Positions 51,266 to 63,039 of a DNA stretch of 64,000 bases are shown here, piece by piece. Origin of the DNA: Psettodes erumei. Lineage: Eukaryota > Chordata > Actinopteri > Pleuronectiformes > Psettodidae. Numbering within the stretch: the first letter of the stretch is position 1; each line of letters begins with the position of its first letter. The notes beneath the pieces are model-generated. The model worked only from the letters and a program-made list of their open reading frames with translations. It did not search any database and was not told the DNA's origin. The stretch spans positions 2,827,001 to 2,891,000 of the forward strand of contig JAFBJZ010000512.1 in the NCBI GenBank assembly GCA_016785225.1, given 5' to 3'. The position numbers and the translations under genes are program-made.

Positions 51266-51470
51266 AGTAGGAGAGCATACAGAGTGACAATCTCAGAGCT
51301 TGCTTTTCGATGTGTATGCATGTGTGCATCTGTTTGTGTGTGTGAAGGTGGAGATCATATGGGCATGGCCAAGTCGTCTCTGTTTGCTATCTCACCCGAG
51401 CATCTGCAAGCATGAATCTGTGTGTGTGTGTGTGTGTGTGTGTGTACGTGTGTGTGTTTGTGTGTGTCTC
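51229..51470. repeat. (GT)n microsatellite pair
   Basis: GT runs at 51229-51262 and 51419-51470 lie in the same orientation, about 155 bp apart. Confidence 0.9.
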
Positions 51471-52373
51471 AGTCTCATATGTCCACCAATCCAAGGTGAC
51501 CGTGCTGGCTGACGCCTGAGGGCCCCTGGGGCGCTACTGACAGCTTTTGGTGCGAGTCAGAGATTTGTAGCCCCACCTCCTCCTCCTCCTCCTCCTCCCC
51601 CCCTCCCACCAGTACCCATAACACACCAGGGCCATAAACCACCCCCACCCCCTCCAGGAGTGATGGCTAAAGAGGTTAAAACAAAAGAGGTGAGCGATGA
51701 GAGGTGGGCTGGATACAAAGATGCCCCCCCTCATAGGATAGAGAGCCTGATGGATGGAGATGGGAGAGAGGGAGGCAAATGTGACCTTGAAGGTCAAAGG
51801 TCAAGGGTTGAAGCTGGGGAAAAGCAAATGAGTTCAGTGGCCTTAACGCCATTTTTTATGGAGCTCTGACACTTCTCAACACACACGCACACACACACAA
51901 GCATTTCACACAAGGATGCAGACACACACAAGGTATTTCTATCACTAGCCGTACTGTGCACAAATGTCATATATGCTTGCTGAAAGCATGTCGTACAGTT
52001 TAAGCTCATTTCACCTCAGTTTGTCCACCCATCTGCAGACTATCATCATACATCACCTCTTTGCTGATATTCACCAGTTGCCATTATTATCAACATCAGG
52101 TGATTCTATCAGTTACTGCCTGAAGTCCTCAAAGTCCTGCCATTATTCTTTATCGTTATTTAGAAAAATGGTCACATTTGTATCGCCACAGCGATATGCT
52201 CAGAGCAAATGCCCGGAAAACACATAAACACGTCTGCCTGTTTGAATATGCACATTTCTGTCCAGTTGTGTACTGATGACCTTCTTGTTGCCCACTGTGA
52301 CACCATGTGAAGGCTGAGCCTGAGCTGCATGCAGCACAGCTCCTTGCAGGGCTTGTTGTCTGCATGCACTTAG

Positions 52374-52375
<2 letters not shown>
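51471..52375. other. Intergenic with (CTC)n
   Basis: (CTC)n occurs at 51574-51600 and an AAGGTCAAAGGTCAAGG direct repeat at 51788-51806, which resembles nuclear-receptor half-sites (AGGTCA x2, one-base spacer, DR1). The rest is unassigned. Confidence 0.5.

Positions 52376-52407
<32 letters not shown>
52376..52407. repeat. (GT)16 microsatellite
   Basis: A perfect GT run. Confidence 0.95.
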
Positions 52408-52409
<2 letters not shown>

Positions 52410-54139
52410 TTTGATATCCCAGTGAGGACTTACAATGTAATACACATCAACCATAGAATAAAACTGAGGTCCCCACAGGTCCAAATTGCTTCTTGAGATT
52501 TAAGATTTTCTTTTTGGGTTCATGTTACAGACAGGTTTAGGGATAGGGTATATGTATAACATATGTATTTGTATATATACACATTTAAATAAGCACTCTA
52601 CATTAAAAAAAAACACTGTTAAATACAATTTTAAAAAATGTAAAATGAAAAAATGTTGAGTTTGAGTAGTTATTTTCTCTGCAGAATTCTGTAGTATGTT
52701 TGTTGAAAATATACTTTTAATGATCTTTGCACACTTATATTAGTGATCTGAGTGTGCTGCCACATGTGTGGATGACTACACACCAACATGCTTCTTCCCC
52801 ATGAGTGTGTGGTGTCAGGGTGTCAGCACTGTGGGTCTGCCCTGCATGGGGGGCAGAGGGTTGTGCCAGGGAACAGATGGTGGTGGCTGGGTAGGAGGGC
52901 AGCGGGGCACAGAGGCAGCAGGCACAGCAAGAACACTGCTGATCTTGTGGCCTTGGCTAGGTGAGAACAAGCAAAATCCTGATGCAGGGTTTTTCTTCTT
53001 CACTGGAATAAACACTGCATTATTTTTCTGGTAAGACAAGTTGCACCCACAGCATAATGCTGGTGGAAAATGGAAGCTGGCCAGGCGCTTGAGTTTCACT
53101 CATGTTGATAGCAAACAGACAAACTTCCATCATGAATGTATGACTATTCCTTGGTATTGTCTATGTACATAGATTATTGGCTTGTCAGTGTAAAAACATG
53201 TCAACATGAACCCTTTCAACACCTGAGTGAACAAACACAGCAAAGCACCTCTGCCAAAACATTTGTCAGCATTACTCGGTTAACAGCTAATGAACAGATT
53301 TTGTCTCTCGTGAAAGACAGATAATCACCACTTCCCAGTATCATAAAAGACAGGAAACTGTTTATCAGCAAAGTTTGGGTGGCAGATTGTACTCTCTCAC
53401 AGTACGTGTCCCATTCACATACACCTATAATATAATATAATATAATATAATATAATATAATCACTATGGTAGGTACATCTTGGTGATAGAATTGACAGAA
53501 TAGAAATTGACAGCTGTAGATGTTGATGTAGAGGTGGTTAGTCACCTTGTTTTTTACATCTTTGCTGAATAGTACCTTTCTGACCAGGCTAGATAATTCA
53601 TATTTGGACATGTCCTGCCTTAGACATCCTTAAGTTACTGGTTTGTTCCAGGCACAAGTGTATTTCTCTAAATGTGTTTCTTTAAACACTTGCAGGATGA
53701 ACCTATCTCTGATAAATCATTTCTGACCAATTACCTATTTAGCTTTTGTTAAAAACTTAATTTACTATCAGAACAACATTAATAATACGCCAAGATGTCA
53801 AGGTTAGTTTTACAAGGTTTATTGGCATGAATTGTACCAGCTAAATCACTAAAACCTCTCACCTGAGTCAGAAAAAAACAAACTGAATTATTATGTGGTG
53901 ATACTCATAATAATCTATCTCTCAGGATGTATTTTAAATATGCTGTCTTTTTATTGAATAGTTGCTGCGTGAATGAGCTATTCAGATACGTGTCATATTT
54001 CCGTTGATGGCCACAAAAAACTGTAGACCTAAGACTATATAAAGGTAAAAAGTGAATTAATGCCTACGAGTCTGCTGTCATCTGTCCTCTCATCATACAT
54101 AAGCTTAATACAACAGACTGCAGCCAAACGAGAACACAG
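52408..54139. other. Intergenic with a pentanucleotide repeat
   Basis: Mostly AT-rich. It contains (TATAA)7 at 53426-53460 and no coding signal. Confidence 0.55.
53426..53460. repeat. (TATAA)7 microsatellite
   Basis: Seven perfect five-base units. Confidence 0.95.
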
Positions 54140-54545
54140 TTTGTCATGGTGCCTGTCGATAGTCAGGAGGGATGGCACATCACCTTGGGACCTCCCTGGG
54201 GCGCTTAATATACGCAGGACACTCTGGGCATCCACAGACGCCATCAATGACCTCCCCTTTCTCTCTCTCTTGCTGTCACACACACTGATTAAATGTTCTT
54301 TAATACCCAATCAACAGTATTGACATCCCCTTGGGTGGCAGGGTCCTCACGAGGGGCGTGAAGTATTGATTTTGTAGGACTGTGGGTCTGTGGTCCCCTG
54401 GTGACATGTCCCCAGTCCCGCTGCTATTATTGGGAGATTAGTAGGGCTATTACACCTCCCAGGCCAGATGGACGTGACACTGGGAGGAGTGGCAGCCGAA
54501 TGACCCTATATGTGAACTTCTTGAAGGAGAATTAGCTACTGTCAA
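54140..54545. promoter_or_regulatory. Possible conserved non-coding block
   Basis: The block is repeat-free with ACCCAATCAACAGTATTGAC, GGCGTGAAGTATTGATTTTG, TGCTATTATTGGGAGATTAG and TGACACTGGGAGGAGTGGC. Two near-identical TATTGA words lie 48 bp apart. There is no coding frame. Confidence 0.4.
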
Positions 54546-55985
54546 GGATTTGAATCAAGTTCTGCACTTATCCACAAACATCAAAGACACTGTTCAAACT
54601 GGAATGACATATTCAGACCAGATGGGTATTTGATTTGACTGTATGGGGCTGGTGTATGAGATGTTCACATGAAACCAACAAGTGAGGAGTGGACACACGA
54701 AATGTCTCACTCAAGCCATTTCAAGTGGGAAGAACAGGGACAGATCCTGTTGTCCCTCATCTCTCCATAGACTAGTCCTGGATGGGTACTGTTTTAACAC
54801 CAGTTACAAAAATGTTGGTTAAATTACTTATTTTATCACAGCAAGTTGACTAGGTGCCCCCCAGAAGTAGATTTACTTTCCATTACACCCAAAGGCAAGC
54901 ATTTGAAATGATTTATGGAAAACTTTTTACAGACTTGCACTACTTGTCTTGATGTACTTCATTTTGCTGGACTTACATTTGTACAGCTGAGCAAATCAGT
55001 ATGTAGTTTCATTTTTACAGGAGTCTTAATTACTTCCTCAGACAGCCAAATTTACCAAAATAATGCATGTTGGGGCCCATCTACACCTAAATTGTCAAAA
55101 ATAAGAAGTACTCAAACCTTGACAATCTTGTCAGTCTTTACAGAGAAACTGTTCAAAACCTATGATGAAAAGTAGCTAACCCTTTTATGATATGACAATG
55201 CCTGTCATGTTAATGTCCAATGTATTGTTTACCCATCCTTCCGGCCCATCCTTCCAGCCTGCAGGCATGTTTGAGAAGTTTCTCCAGATGATTAGAAATT
55301 CCTCAAAGCACTCAGCAATTTTTGATGGGGCATTGCTTGATTGTGTGGTTCCTTCATGTCCTTAACGTGAATCATCAAACCTTCTCTATGTTTCAAAAAG
55401 GTCTGAAAATGCCATTCAGTTGTACTTCAAACTCAGTCACAGCCTCTTCCTTCTGACCTCCCATAAGTTTTAGATGGTGAGCTGCAATTCACTGTGGCTC
55501 AGCTGAAATGGCGATTATTGGCACAGTGCTGTGGGTTCTGCACCCTGCCCTGTGGAGCCAGGATGACCTCTACAGGACGGGGGGGCTCAGTGATTGATTA
55601 GCTGGCCTGGGAGGACTACCACTCCCCCACTGGCTAGGGCATATGGAGTTGTGTGTCCTATGGACAGCTGTGTCTGCAACACTCATCCTCAGTGTATGTG
55701 CGTGAGAGTCCAGCCTTGATATTCTGTATTGGTCTTCTCAGTGGCACGTCCTCACTAAGCAATGCAGCTCTGTATCCTGTTGTGCCACTGATGTCTACTA
55801 TCTAAAATCAGGACTTTATATATGGCTGATTGAATTTGTTATAAACACACACACAGTAATCGTATCGTGTATCTTTATTGGGGTTAAGGTTAGTACTTGT
55901 TATTACTCAAAGCCATTAGATAGGAGAGAGTGCAGAAGCCCGAACTAAAAGCTGATGGTCAATGGTGAAGCCTGTGTAATTCAAA
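54546..55985. other. Intergenic, nothing recognised
   Basis: AT-rich DNA with chance frames. A GC-richer patch lies at 55490-55690 without splice signals that I can support. Confidence 0.5.
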
Positions 55986-55989
55986 AGTC

Positions 55990-56098
55990 CCTTATCAACA
56001 GTTTCTAAATACATGAAGTTAATGAAATATAGCAGTATGTAGACATCCCAATCCACAATCTGTAGTGTCCATACACTTCTAGAGCATATAGACAATAA
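55990..56098 (+). mobile_element. Possible Tc1-like 3' terminus
   Basis: TAGTGTCCATACACTTCTAG followed by AGCATATAG resembles the 3' end '(g)tgtccacatacttttggccatatagtg' of a fish Tc1-like family. It stands before, not after, the transposase fragment that follows. Confidence 0.35.
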
Positions 56099-56104
56099 TT
56101 CAGT

Positions 56105-56372
56105 ACTGCAATTCCAGGTTTGTGTCTGGGTCTGTCCCTTTCCCATCTGAACATCACAGTGCCCCCATGCACAAAGCCAAATGCTAAAAGAAATGATTGT
56201 CCCAGTTTGGTGTGGAAGAACATGACAGGCCTGTACAGAACAATTGCCTCAACCCCATGAACCACCTCTGGGATCTTATGGAACTATGACTGTGAAACAA
56301 GTCTTGCTGCCTTGCTGAATGGGAGAAAATCCCAGATTCTAAAAGTGGAAGGGCATAAAGATATTTATTTAC
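56105..56372 (+). pseudogene. Decayed Tc1-like transposase (C-terminal part)
   Basis: ACATCACAGTGCCCCCATGC, AGTTTGGTGTGGAAGAACAT, GACAGGCCTGTACAGAACAA, CCTCAACCCCATGAACCACC and TCTGGGATCTTATGGAACTA follow, in order, the DDE-domain end of another Tc1-like family (F.QD.A..H., FGVEEL.WP.QSPDLNPIEHLWDEL). Frameshifts and a stop destroy it. It is a different family from the copy at 46090. Confidence 0.8.
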
Positions 56373-57509
56373 TTTTTTGTAAATTAAAGTAAGCAGACAA
56401 AAAGGCTCCCGTCTGTGAGTCCACTTGCAAACCTGTACAGTAATTTCACTCACTTTTGATGGATACCTAGTTTTTTCACTAGAAAATTGCACCATCGCAA
56501 CACTATTGCACTGTGCTGTCAATTGCTAGCTCTTTCTTTCTTTTTAATTCTTTATTTTCAGACAACAGTGTATTTTACAGGAAAATATTAGGACAGTTGC
56601 AATATAATCTCTTTTGCCTTTGTACATTTTGCAAAAGGTAAAGTGTATGTACAAAATAGGGGAAACTTTGTCGGAGGAAGACTGAAAAAAAAAATAGAAT
56701 TCACTTAACACCTCCATGAATAGAATTCACTTTCAAAGTAAATTGACAACATAAGATTTGGAAGGGTGTGTACAAATAACCATAGGCCTAAACCAGTGGT
56801 CCTGGAATGAGTATTCATGTTAGCTTCCTTTAAATCTCAGCCTAGCCTGACATTTTAGCACAACTAAAATATGGTAAGGTTTTGTCATATCCATAAACCT
56901 TATACACTATATGTTTCAGCCTTGAAGCACATCCCCAGTGAAAATAGGCCCTTGCATAAATATGATCTTTCCCTATCCTTATCCAAGTGTTTTAGCAGCC
57001 TAGCCCTAACTATACCTTACCGCTTCCCTAATTTGTTTTGTAGAAAGTGAGAATAAAATTTTGGCACTGGACATAAAAAAGTCACTCAACATAATGCAAC
57101 ATCATCCAGTATCGATGTGCTTGTCTAGTAGACACATTGACTTTACTAGTCATGCTCTATTCGGCGAGCTACATTAACCTTTACAATCCCCAGTCCCTCT
57201 CAAATTACACCACAGCAGTCTTCACTGCTTTATTGAAATTATATACATATACAGTATATATCCCTACAGACACACAGCTCCTCATAACCCCTCCACCTCC
57301 TATCAATCATCCCATCACACAAACGCTTGCACCAGCAACTTCTAAATGGACTGACTTAATATTTTAATTTAGTGTATGTGGTTTTTAAGAGGGATGGCTG
57401 TTGGGGTGTGGAGGTGGGGGATGAAGTAGAAGAAAAGAAAAAAAACATGATTTGCAGAGGTAAGTTCAAGTGGATATCTGTCTGGGGTTAAAAGTGAAAG
57501 TGTAATTCA
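56373..57509. other. AT-rich intergenic stretch
   Basis: No supported exon or mobile element is present. Confidence 0.55.
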
Positions 57510-57860
57510 TTACAGGGAGATAGTGCTAAGCGATATTCCTCATCTTGACGCTTTGCAGCATGGCAGTTGAGAGGGGTGAGGTGAAGGGGGGGTGAAATGG
57601 CCAGCGGTGGTTGGAAGGGGCTGGGGGTGAGCAACGTCTACCGGTCCCATTGGAAGAGGAGGAACGGTGATGAAGGGATAAGGGCCAAATTGATGGTCAT
57701 ATTTTACAGTGGGTCAGTGTGGAGCACGCTGTCCAACACTGTAATTACAAGTTTGGTTAGAGGAGAGAGGGAGAAAGAGGGGAGGGAGAGAGACAGTAGT
57801 CTTTGTCATGGTCGTAAATGAACAGCCAGGCTTAATTGAGTGCTAACCTCTGAAGCTGTT
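57510..57860. promoter_or_regulatory. Possible regulatory block
   Basis: The block is G-rich and repeat-poor with CTAAGCGATATTCCTCATC, CAACACTGTAATTACAAG and CCAGGCTTAATTGAGTGC, flanked by a purine tract at 57760-57795. The evidence is texture only. Confidence 0.25.
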
Positions 57861-59423
57861 GTGCTAACACTGCAGAGAGATGGGGCGATGGAAGAAGAGA
57901 GGGGCAAAAAAAGAGAAGTGCTGATAAGGCCTTTTGTGTTTGTCAGTTTGCTGCCTTATCCTTCCCCAGCCCAGCACTACCAAAAGCAAGCATCTTACAT
58001 AGACATACACAGAGTGTAGTGGGTGCAATGAGTGAATGCAAGAAAATGATAGAAATAAACCCCAAAGAAAAAAAACTAGTACAAACAATAAAAATACTAA
58101 TACAAACCAGACTATGTTATGAGAGTGCAGACCTCCACCAAAGCTGAGGTTTACTGTAAGAACCTGATCAAGTCGCTTATTCAGGTTTCACTTTTCTGAC
58201 TTTCTACCTTCTCCTCTTTGGTTGTTCCTTTCCTTCTTTGCACTTTTTGTCAAAAGTGGTACACCACCGTCAGAGTGCCGCCGCTCGACGTTCCTTCCAT
58301 GCATTCGCCTTAACGTTGCTGCTTGTTCCTTGCCTGTGGTCCCAATCCCATACAAAACTCCACATGGTCTGGCAGGGATGGAAGGGTAAACTGCTCCTTC
58401 ACCTTCCACTGGTAATCCCTAAATTGGCACTATCCATTTTCCTGTGCACGAACACGAAAGCCCCCCGTTGCTTACTGGCTTGAATAGTGTTGTGTGGCCT
58501 GATCCAAGCCATTTTCTTTCTTTTCCCATTTATAGAGCCAGGGCTGTGTGGGGACACCAGATTTTTTTTTTCCACACAGAAGGCAGAACACAGAAGTTCA
58601 CACAGAATGCACAGTTCTCCAACCGTGAGGAGATATTCACTGAATTTGATAAAAGTTTATTGGATTAAAATTGCTTACTCCACCTTTAATTGGCAAGGTA
58701 AAGCTGGCATATATAATCCAATAGCACTTGCTAGAAGTTTGTTTTAGCTTTTCCAATAGGGAAAAAGAAGAGAAAGTTTATGCTGGATAACAAAGTGCTT
58801 GATGGTTCATCAGCGCAAGTTTGCGCAGGAGATAAATTACAGTATGATGACACTTTATAGGAGAATTCAATTTACATTTGTAGTTGTGATCGGGCTTCTC
58901 TTCTCTGCCACAAAGATACATGGAAAATCTTTGGTTTGATCACTAGAGAGCACTCCCCCATGGTTGGAAAACATGTCCTAAAAAGTTACCGAGAGAAAGC
59001 TTTAAGCTTCTCTCTGTCGTTCCATTCTTTTCTTCCGATCTCTTTTCACTTCTCCTCTGCTCTAATTTTCCCTCCTCATCCTGGCCTGTGTGATTTTGGT
59101 GTCTCATCACAATTTTGGCAGACATTTCTTTTCATTTTCTTTCCTCATCTCCTGTCTTATTTTTGGCATCACACCCTCGAAACCCCACACCCACCTCGCT
59201 ACCGTTTTTTTTTCTCTTTTCCCCTCCATCTCACTCTTTTCCTGCAATCTTACAGCTTGTCATTTAGGACCGCTTGTTTCTTTCAATGTTCTGAGGTAAT
59301 GGTGGAATATAGTGGGCCTGGAGAGAAAGAGAGAACAATTTGTTCCCTTTGCAGTGAGCGGGGACGGTTGTGATCAAGGGTGTGATCTGCAAGCGCACAG
59401 GCCTGCATCACGCACACACGCAC

Positions 59424-59454
<31 letters not shown>

Positions 59455-62129
59455 AACCGATGATGATGAGGCCATTTCCTCCCTCATCTTCAGATCCTCA
59501 TCTAACTGCTAATGAAAAACATGACAATTACCCACAACTCTTTGCACCCCAGTCTTCAGCAGTAGTAATCTCAGTGCTGATATGAAGTCAGCTTGTCGTT
59601 TTACCTCCACTGTCCCTTCCTCTTTCCCATCTATGCATTGCCTTTCTCTTGTCCATTTAGAAAGGAACCGGGCATAGGAGTGTTCAGCAACAATGATAAC
59701 TGCTGCTAGATAGTTGTAAGAATGTGATTGGAATTGGAGATATGATATAGCATTACTTACATGGGCCAGTGGGGGACTGACAAAGGCTATGCTGAGGGTA
59801 ATGAACAGTGGATTAAGGGTGAGTAATGAAGCAATGAGGATTATCATTTGGTACCACGGGAGTGCCATGAAACCTTAATTTTGTTAGTGGAGTCTCTGCA
59901 TGTGTGTGTGTGTGCTCTCAATCTATTGAACCTAAAGCCTAGTCCAGTTTCAGATTTAACTACTTTTTCTCACTGTTGCCAATAAATGAAGAAATAATGA
60001 AACATTTTTAACCTGAAGGTAGTTTAAGTGAAAATTAGGAGATTCCTGAACTCAAGGTAGGTCAGCATGTGTGATCACCATAAAAATTTGAATTTTAATG
60101 AACCATACACACTGCCTCTGTGTTGTGGGCATGATTACATGCATGCATATTTGATGAGGCGATTTGCCGCCATGTAGGCCACATGACAGTGTATCATCTC
60201 CTGACACTTTTTTTTTTACCTCTCTGCACCAGGTGACAGGAAGGAGTCAGTTATGGTGGCACTTTAATTAATTTTGTTTGTCCTGTTTGCTGATAGTCAT
60301 GGACCGCTGGGTATCCGTGTTCTTTCTGTTGGGACTGATGCTGAGAAGTGAGATTAGTGGATGCGTGTATGTGTGTGTGCGTAGGGAGACAGCACAGGCT
60401 AGTTTGAGCCACCTGTATTTGACTCTTATTTGTTCAGGAAGCATTTGCTCATAAAAGGGATTTTTTGCAAGTATCACGACAGGTCAATCTAAAATGTTTT
60501 CTCCTCAGGCACACTTGACTCCAACCGAGATAACAGTTTCCCTGCCTTAACAACTTCTCATAAAAAGACATCCTGCAGTACTTACTTTTAAATGTCATTG
60601 CAGGTTGTAGAGCTGAGCTGCACTCACACCATGACAGCACAATGGCTAAAATAAAAACTGCATTATCAAAATTTGGGATTTCGTGATGATTATACTTCAT
60701 CCTTCTGCACCAGATTAATGTGAATTGAAAGAGAAGTGGTGAGCATTTATTAAAACTTGTGTTTTATTTTCAATGTTCCATGTTCAGTGGATTATGATAA
60801 GAATTTACCCACCAAAGTAATTGCAGGAGAACTTTCAACAAGTGAAGTTATTAAAAATATGTCCACTTGGGCAAGAAATGTAAGATGATAAGGCATCTTA
60901 TGAGCAAACCAATAGTTAGCTAGATTATCTAGACTACTTTATTTGGATGTAAGAGTGAGCACTTGTAATGCTGACAACAATTCCTCAATGCACAGGAAAT
61001 TCATAAGTTATAGAAAACATGATTGGTTAGCGGTGAATATTTACCACAAGACAAATTCATAAAAAAGGATTTCCAACATATCTGTTTAAAGATACTTGTT
61101 GTTTACAAAATCTTCAGACTATTCTGGAAAAAAAAAACATGTCGGAAAACACATTAGCGCCACTTTGATCATTTGTAAAACAAAATGCAGACAATGAGAG
61201 TGAAATGTGGTCGAAGGAAGAAGAAACAGGGAAAGAAGAAGGTGCATGGGGGAGGTTGGGAGCATCGGTGTAAATAAATAAACAAACAAACAAATAAATA
61301 ATGAACAATCGTGGTACTCCTGGCTGCACACATCGCAAAGAACCAATCAGCACCCTGGCTGAACATCCTGGAAATTGTGTGTAATGAGTAGGAAAAGATT
61401 AGAGCTCTGGCTAGGCCATAAATTGGCATTAGTAAAAGAAAATTCTTTTAGGTGGGCCCAGCAGTCTCATTTAGACAACAGGGGGGTTGGGGGGTGTTAG
61501 AAATGGGGGCCGGGACAATCACTGGGACGAGGAATGAAGTGTACAACATACTAAGATTATAGCTGAATTTGAGGGTGTCTGTCAATTGCCATAGAGTTAT
61601 ATTGTATCCGATTAAGAGAAAATGTTAAAAATCAGGATCATCTTATAATGATGCTGATGTTTAACCAGGGCACAACTGACAGTATGTGAATAAATTATTG
61701 TTTGTTGTATTTTTTCCTTTCTATGTTGTCATGCTGTACAGAAACCATTTTAAATCTTCAATTATACTTGGTTTTATATCAGCAGTGGAGCATATGATGG
61801 CATTTAATGTGAAAGAAATCACTCTTTGTAACAAAGACAAAGAAAATTCTCACCTGATTCTCGAGGGGGAGAGAAAGGGACCAGGAACAGTTGCATATAC
61901 TAGTATAATTAAGCACTGTACGCTGATCTTTCAAATGACAGAAATACTAGCAACACTTTTATGTAAATTATATAAAATCATCATCAACAACAACAATAAC
62001 TGTAATACATATTATCTATAATATAAATATGATTGTGTGTGTATGTGTGTACTCACCAAGCACAAAATTTTTTTTTTTTTTTTGCGCTATTTGTATGTGT
62101 GTTTATGTTTGTGTTCTACTCACCAGCCT
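57861..62129. other. Intergenic stretch with pyrimidine tracts and simple repeats
   Basis: It holds a CpG-dense patch at 58261-58320, a pyrimidine tract at 58990-59250, and (AC)n with AC-G interruptions at 59412-59454. A T17 run lies near 62069-62085. No exon is supported. Confidence 0.5.
59412..59454. repeat. (AC)n microsatellite
   Basis: About 20 units; the first part is interrupted by ACGC units. Confidence 0.95.
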
Positions 62130-62280
62130 GACTGACAAATTCTTGTAACTATGCAGCTGGAATAATAACAGCCTCACTCGCTAATGATGATAATGGCTCT
62201 GGCGATTACCATGGCACAAACAAGAACAATGGACAATGGGGAGGAGAGCAGGGAGTACGGATATCTCTGGAGGACTAAAG
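62130..62280. promoter_or_regulatory. Possible conserved non-coding block
   Basis: The block includes GGAATAATAACAGCCTCACT, CGCTAATGATGATAATGGCT, CTGGCGATTACCATGGCAC and AACAAGAACAATGGACAATG (two SOX-like ACAATGG words). Confidence 0.4.
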
Positions 62281-62489
62281 ATTGCATAATTTAGTTTCTT
62301 TTTTTCTTCTTGTCCACTCCATTCATCCATCTCCTCATACTTTCTTACATCCCATCTGTCTATTTCTTATCTTTTTTTCCCATCATTCCATATTATACAC
62401 CTTCTGTCTCTCTCCACCTCCCAGTATCCGCCCCCGCCTCCACTTTCACCCCGCAACCCCCCCCCCCCCCCACCTCCAACCCCTTCTCT
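62281..62489. repeat. Polypyrimidine tract with poly-C
   Basis: C/T-rich on the plus strand, ending in C15 at 62457-62471. Confidence 0.9.
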
Positions 62490-62715
62490 CTTTCTGGCTA
62501 ATTTAAAATTTGTCAGACGCTTGCGTCTTCTGGATGGCTGGCCTTTGATATTTTGTGAGCTCCATTTGGCACAAACAAGCCTGCGGCCCTGGTGCATCCT
62601 GCTGACTGCTGCACTAGTGGCAAGCCCCCACCATTTATCTTAGCCCTGGCCACCCAATGCTTACTCATTACAGGAACCTCGGCACCAGCTTAACCCCCAC
62701 CTCTCTGCCAAATGT
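62490..62715. promoter_or_regulatory. Possible conserved non-coding block
   Basis: The block includes GGCTAATTTAAAATTTGTC, then the palindrome AGACGCTTGCGTCT (62515-62528), GCCTTTGATATTTTGTGAGC and CACCATTTATCTTAGCCC. It is repeat-free and lies between two low-complexity stretches. Confidence 0.4.
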
Positions 62716-62741
62716 GTGCATGCAAAGACACTTAAAAACAG

Positions 62742-62748
<7 letters not shown>

Positions 62749-62820
<72 letters not shown>
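62749..62820. repeat. (TG)36 microsatellite
   Basis: A perfect 72-bp run of TG. Confidence 0.95.
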
Positions 62821-62821
<1 letters not shown>

Positions 62822-62940
62822 ATGTGTACACATAAACACACCCAAATGCATATCAGCAAACAAATTCATACCCCATGGACACATGGGTGGGAGCATGCAG
62901 ATGCAGGGAAATGTGCTTGCAAATTCACACATACACACAT

Positions 62941-62942
<2 letters not shown>

Positions 62943-62986
<44 letters not shown>
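62943..62986. repeat. (AC)22 microsatellite
   Basis: A perfect AC run in inverted orientation to the TG array 122 bp upstream. Confidence 0.95.
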
Positions 62987-62991
<5 letters not shown>

Positions 62992-63039
62992 TACACACAC
63001 CCCTTGGATCAGTGCTCATACCCCCCCACCCACAGAGGT

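Noticed and set aside
50576..51266. Pro- and Gly-rich frames of up to 141 codons
   Set aside because: The frames are low-complexity, run into the (GT)n array and have no splice evidence.
58936..59373. 145-codon frame rich in Phe, Ser and Leu
   Set aside because: It follows from a polypyrimidine tract (TTT/TCT/CTC codons).
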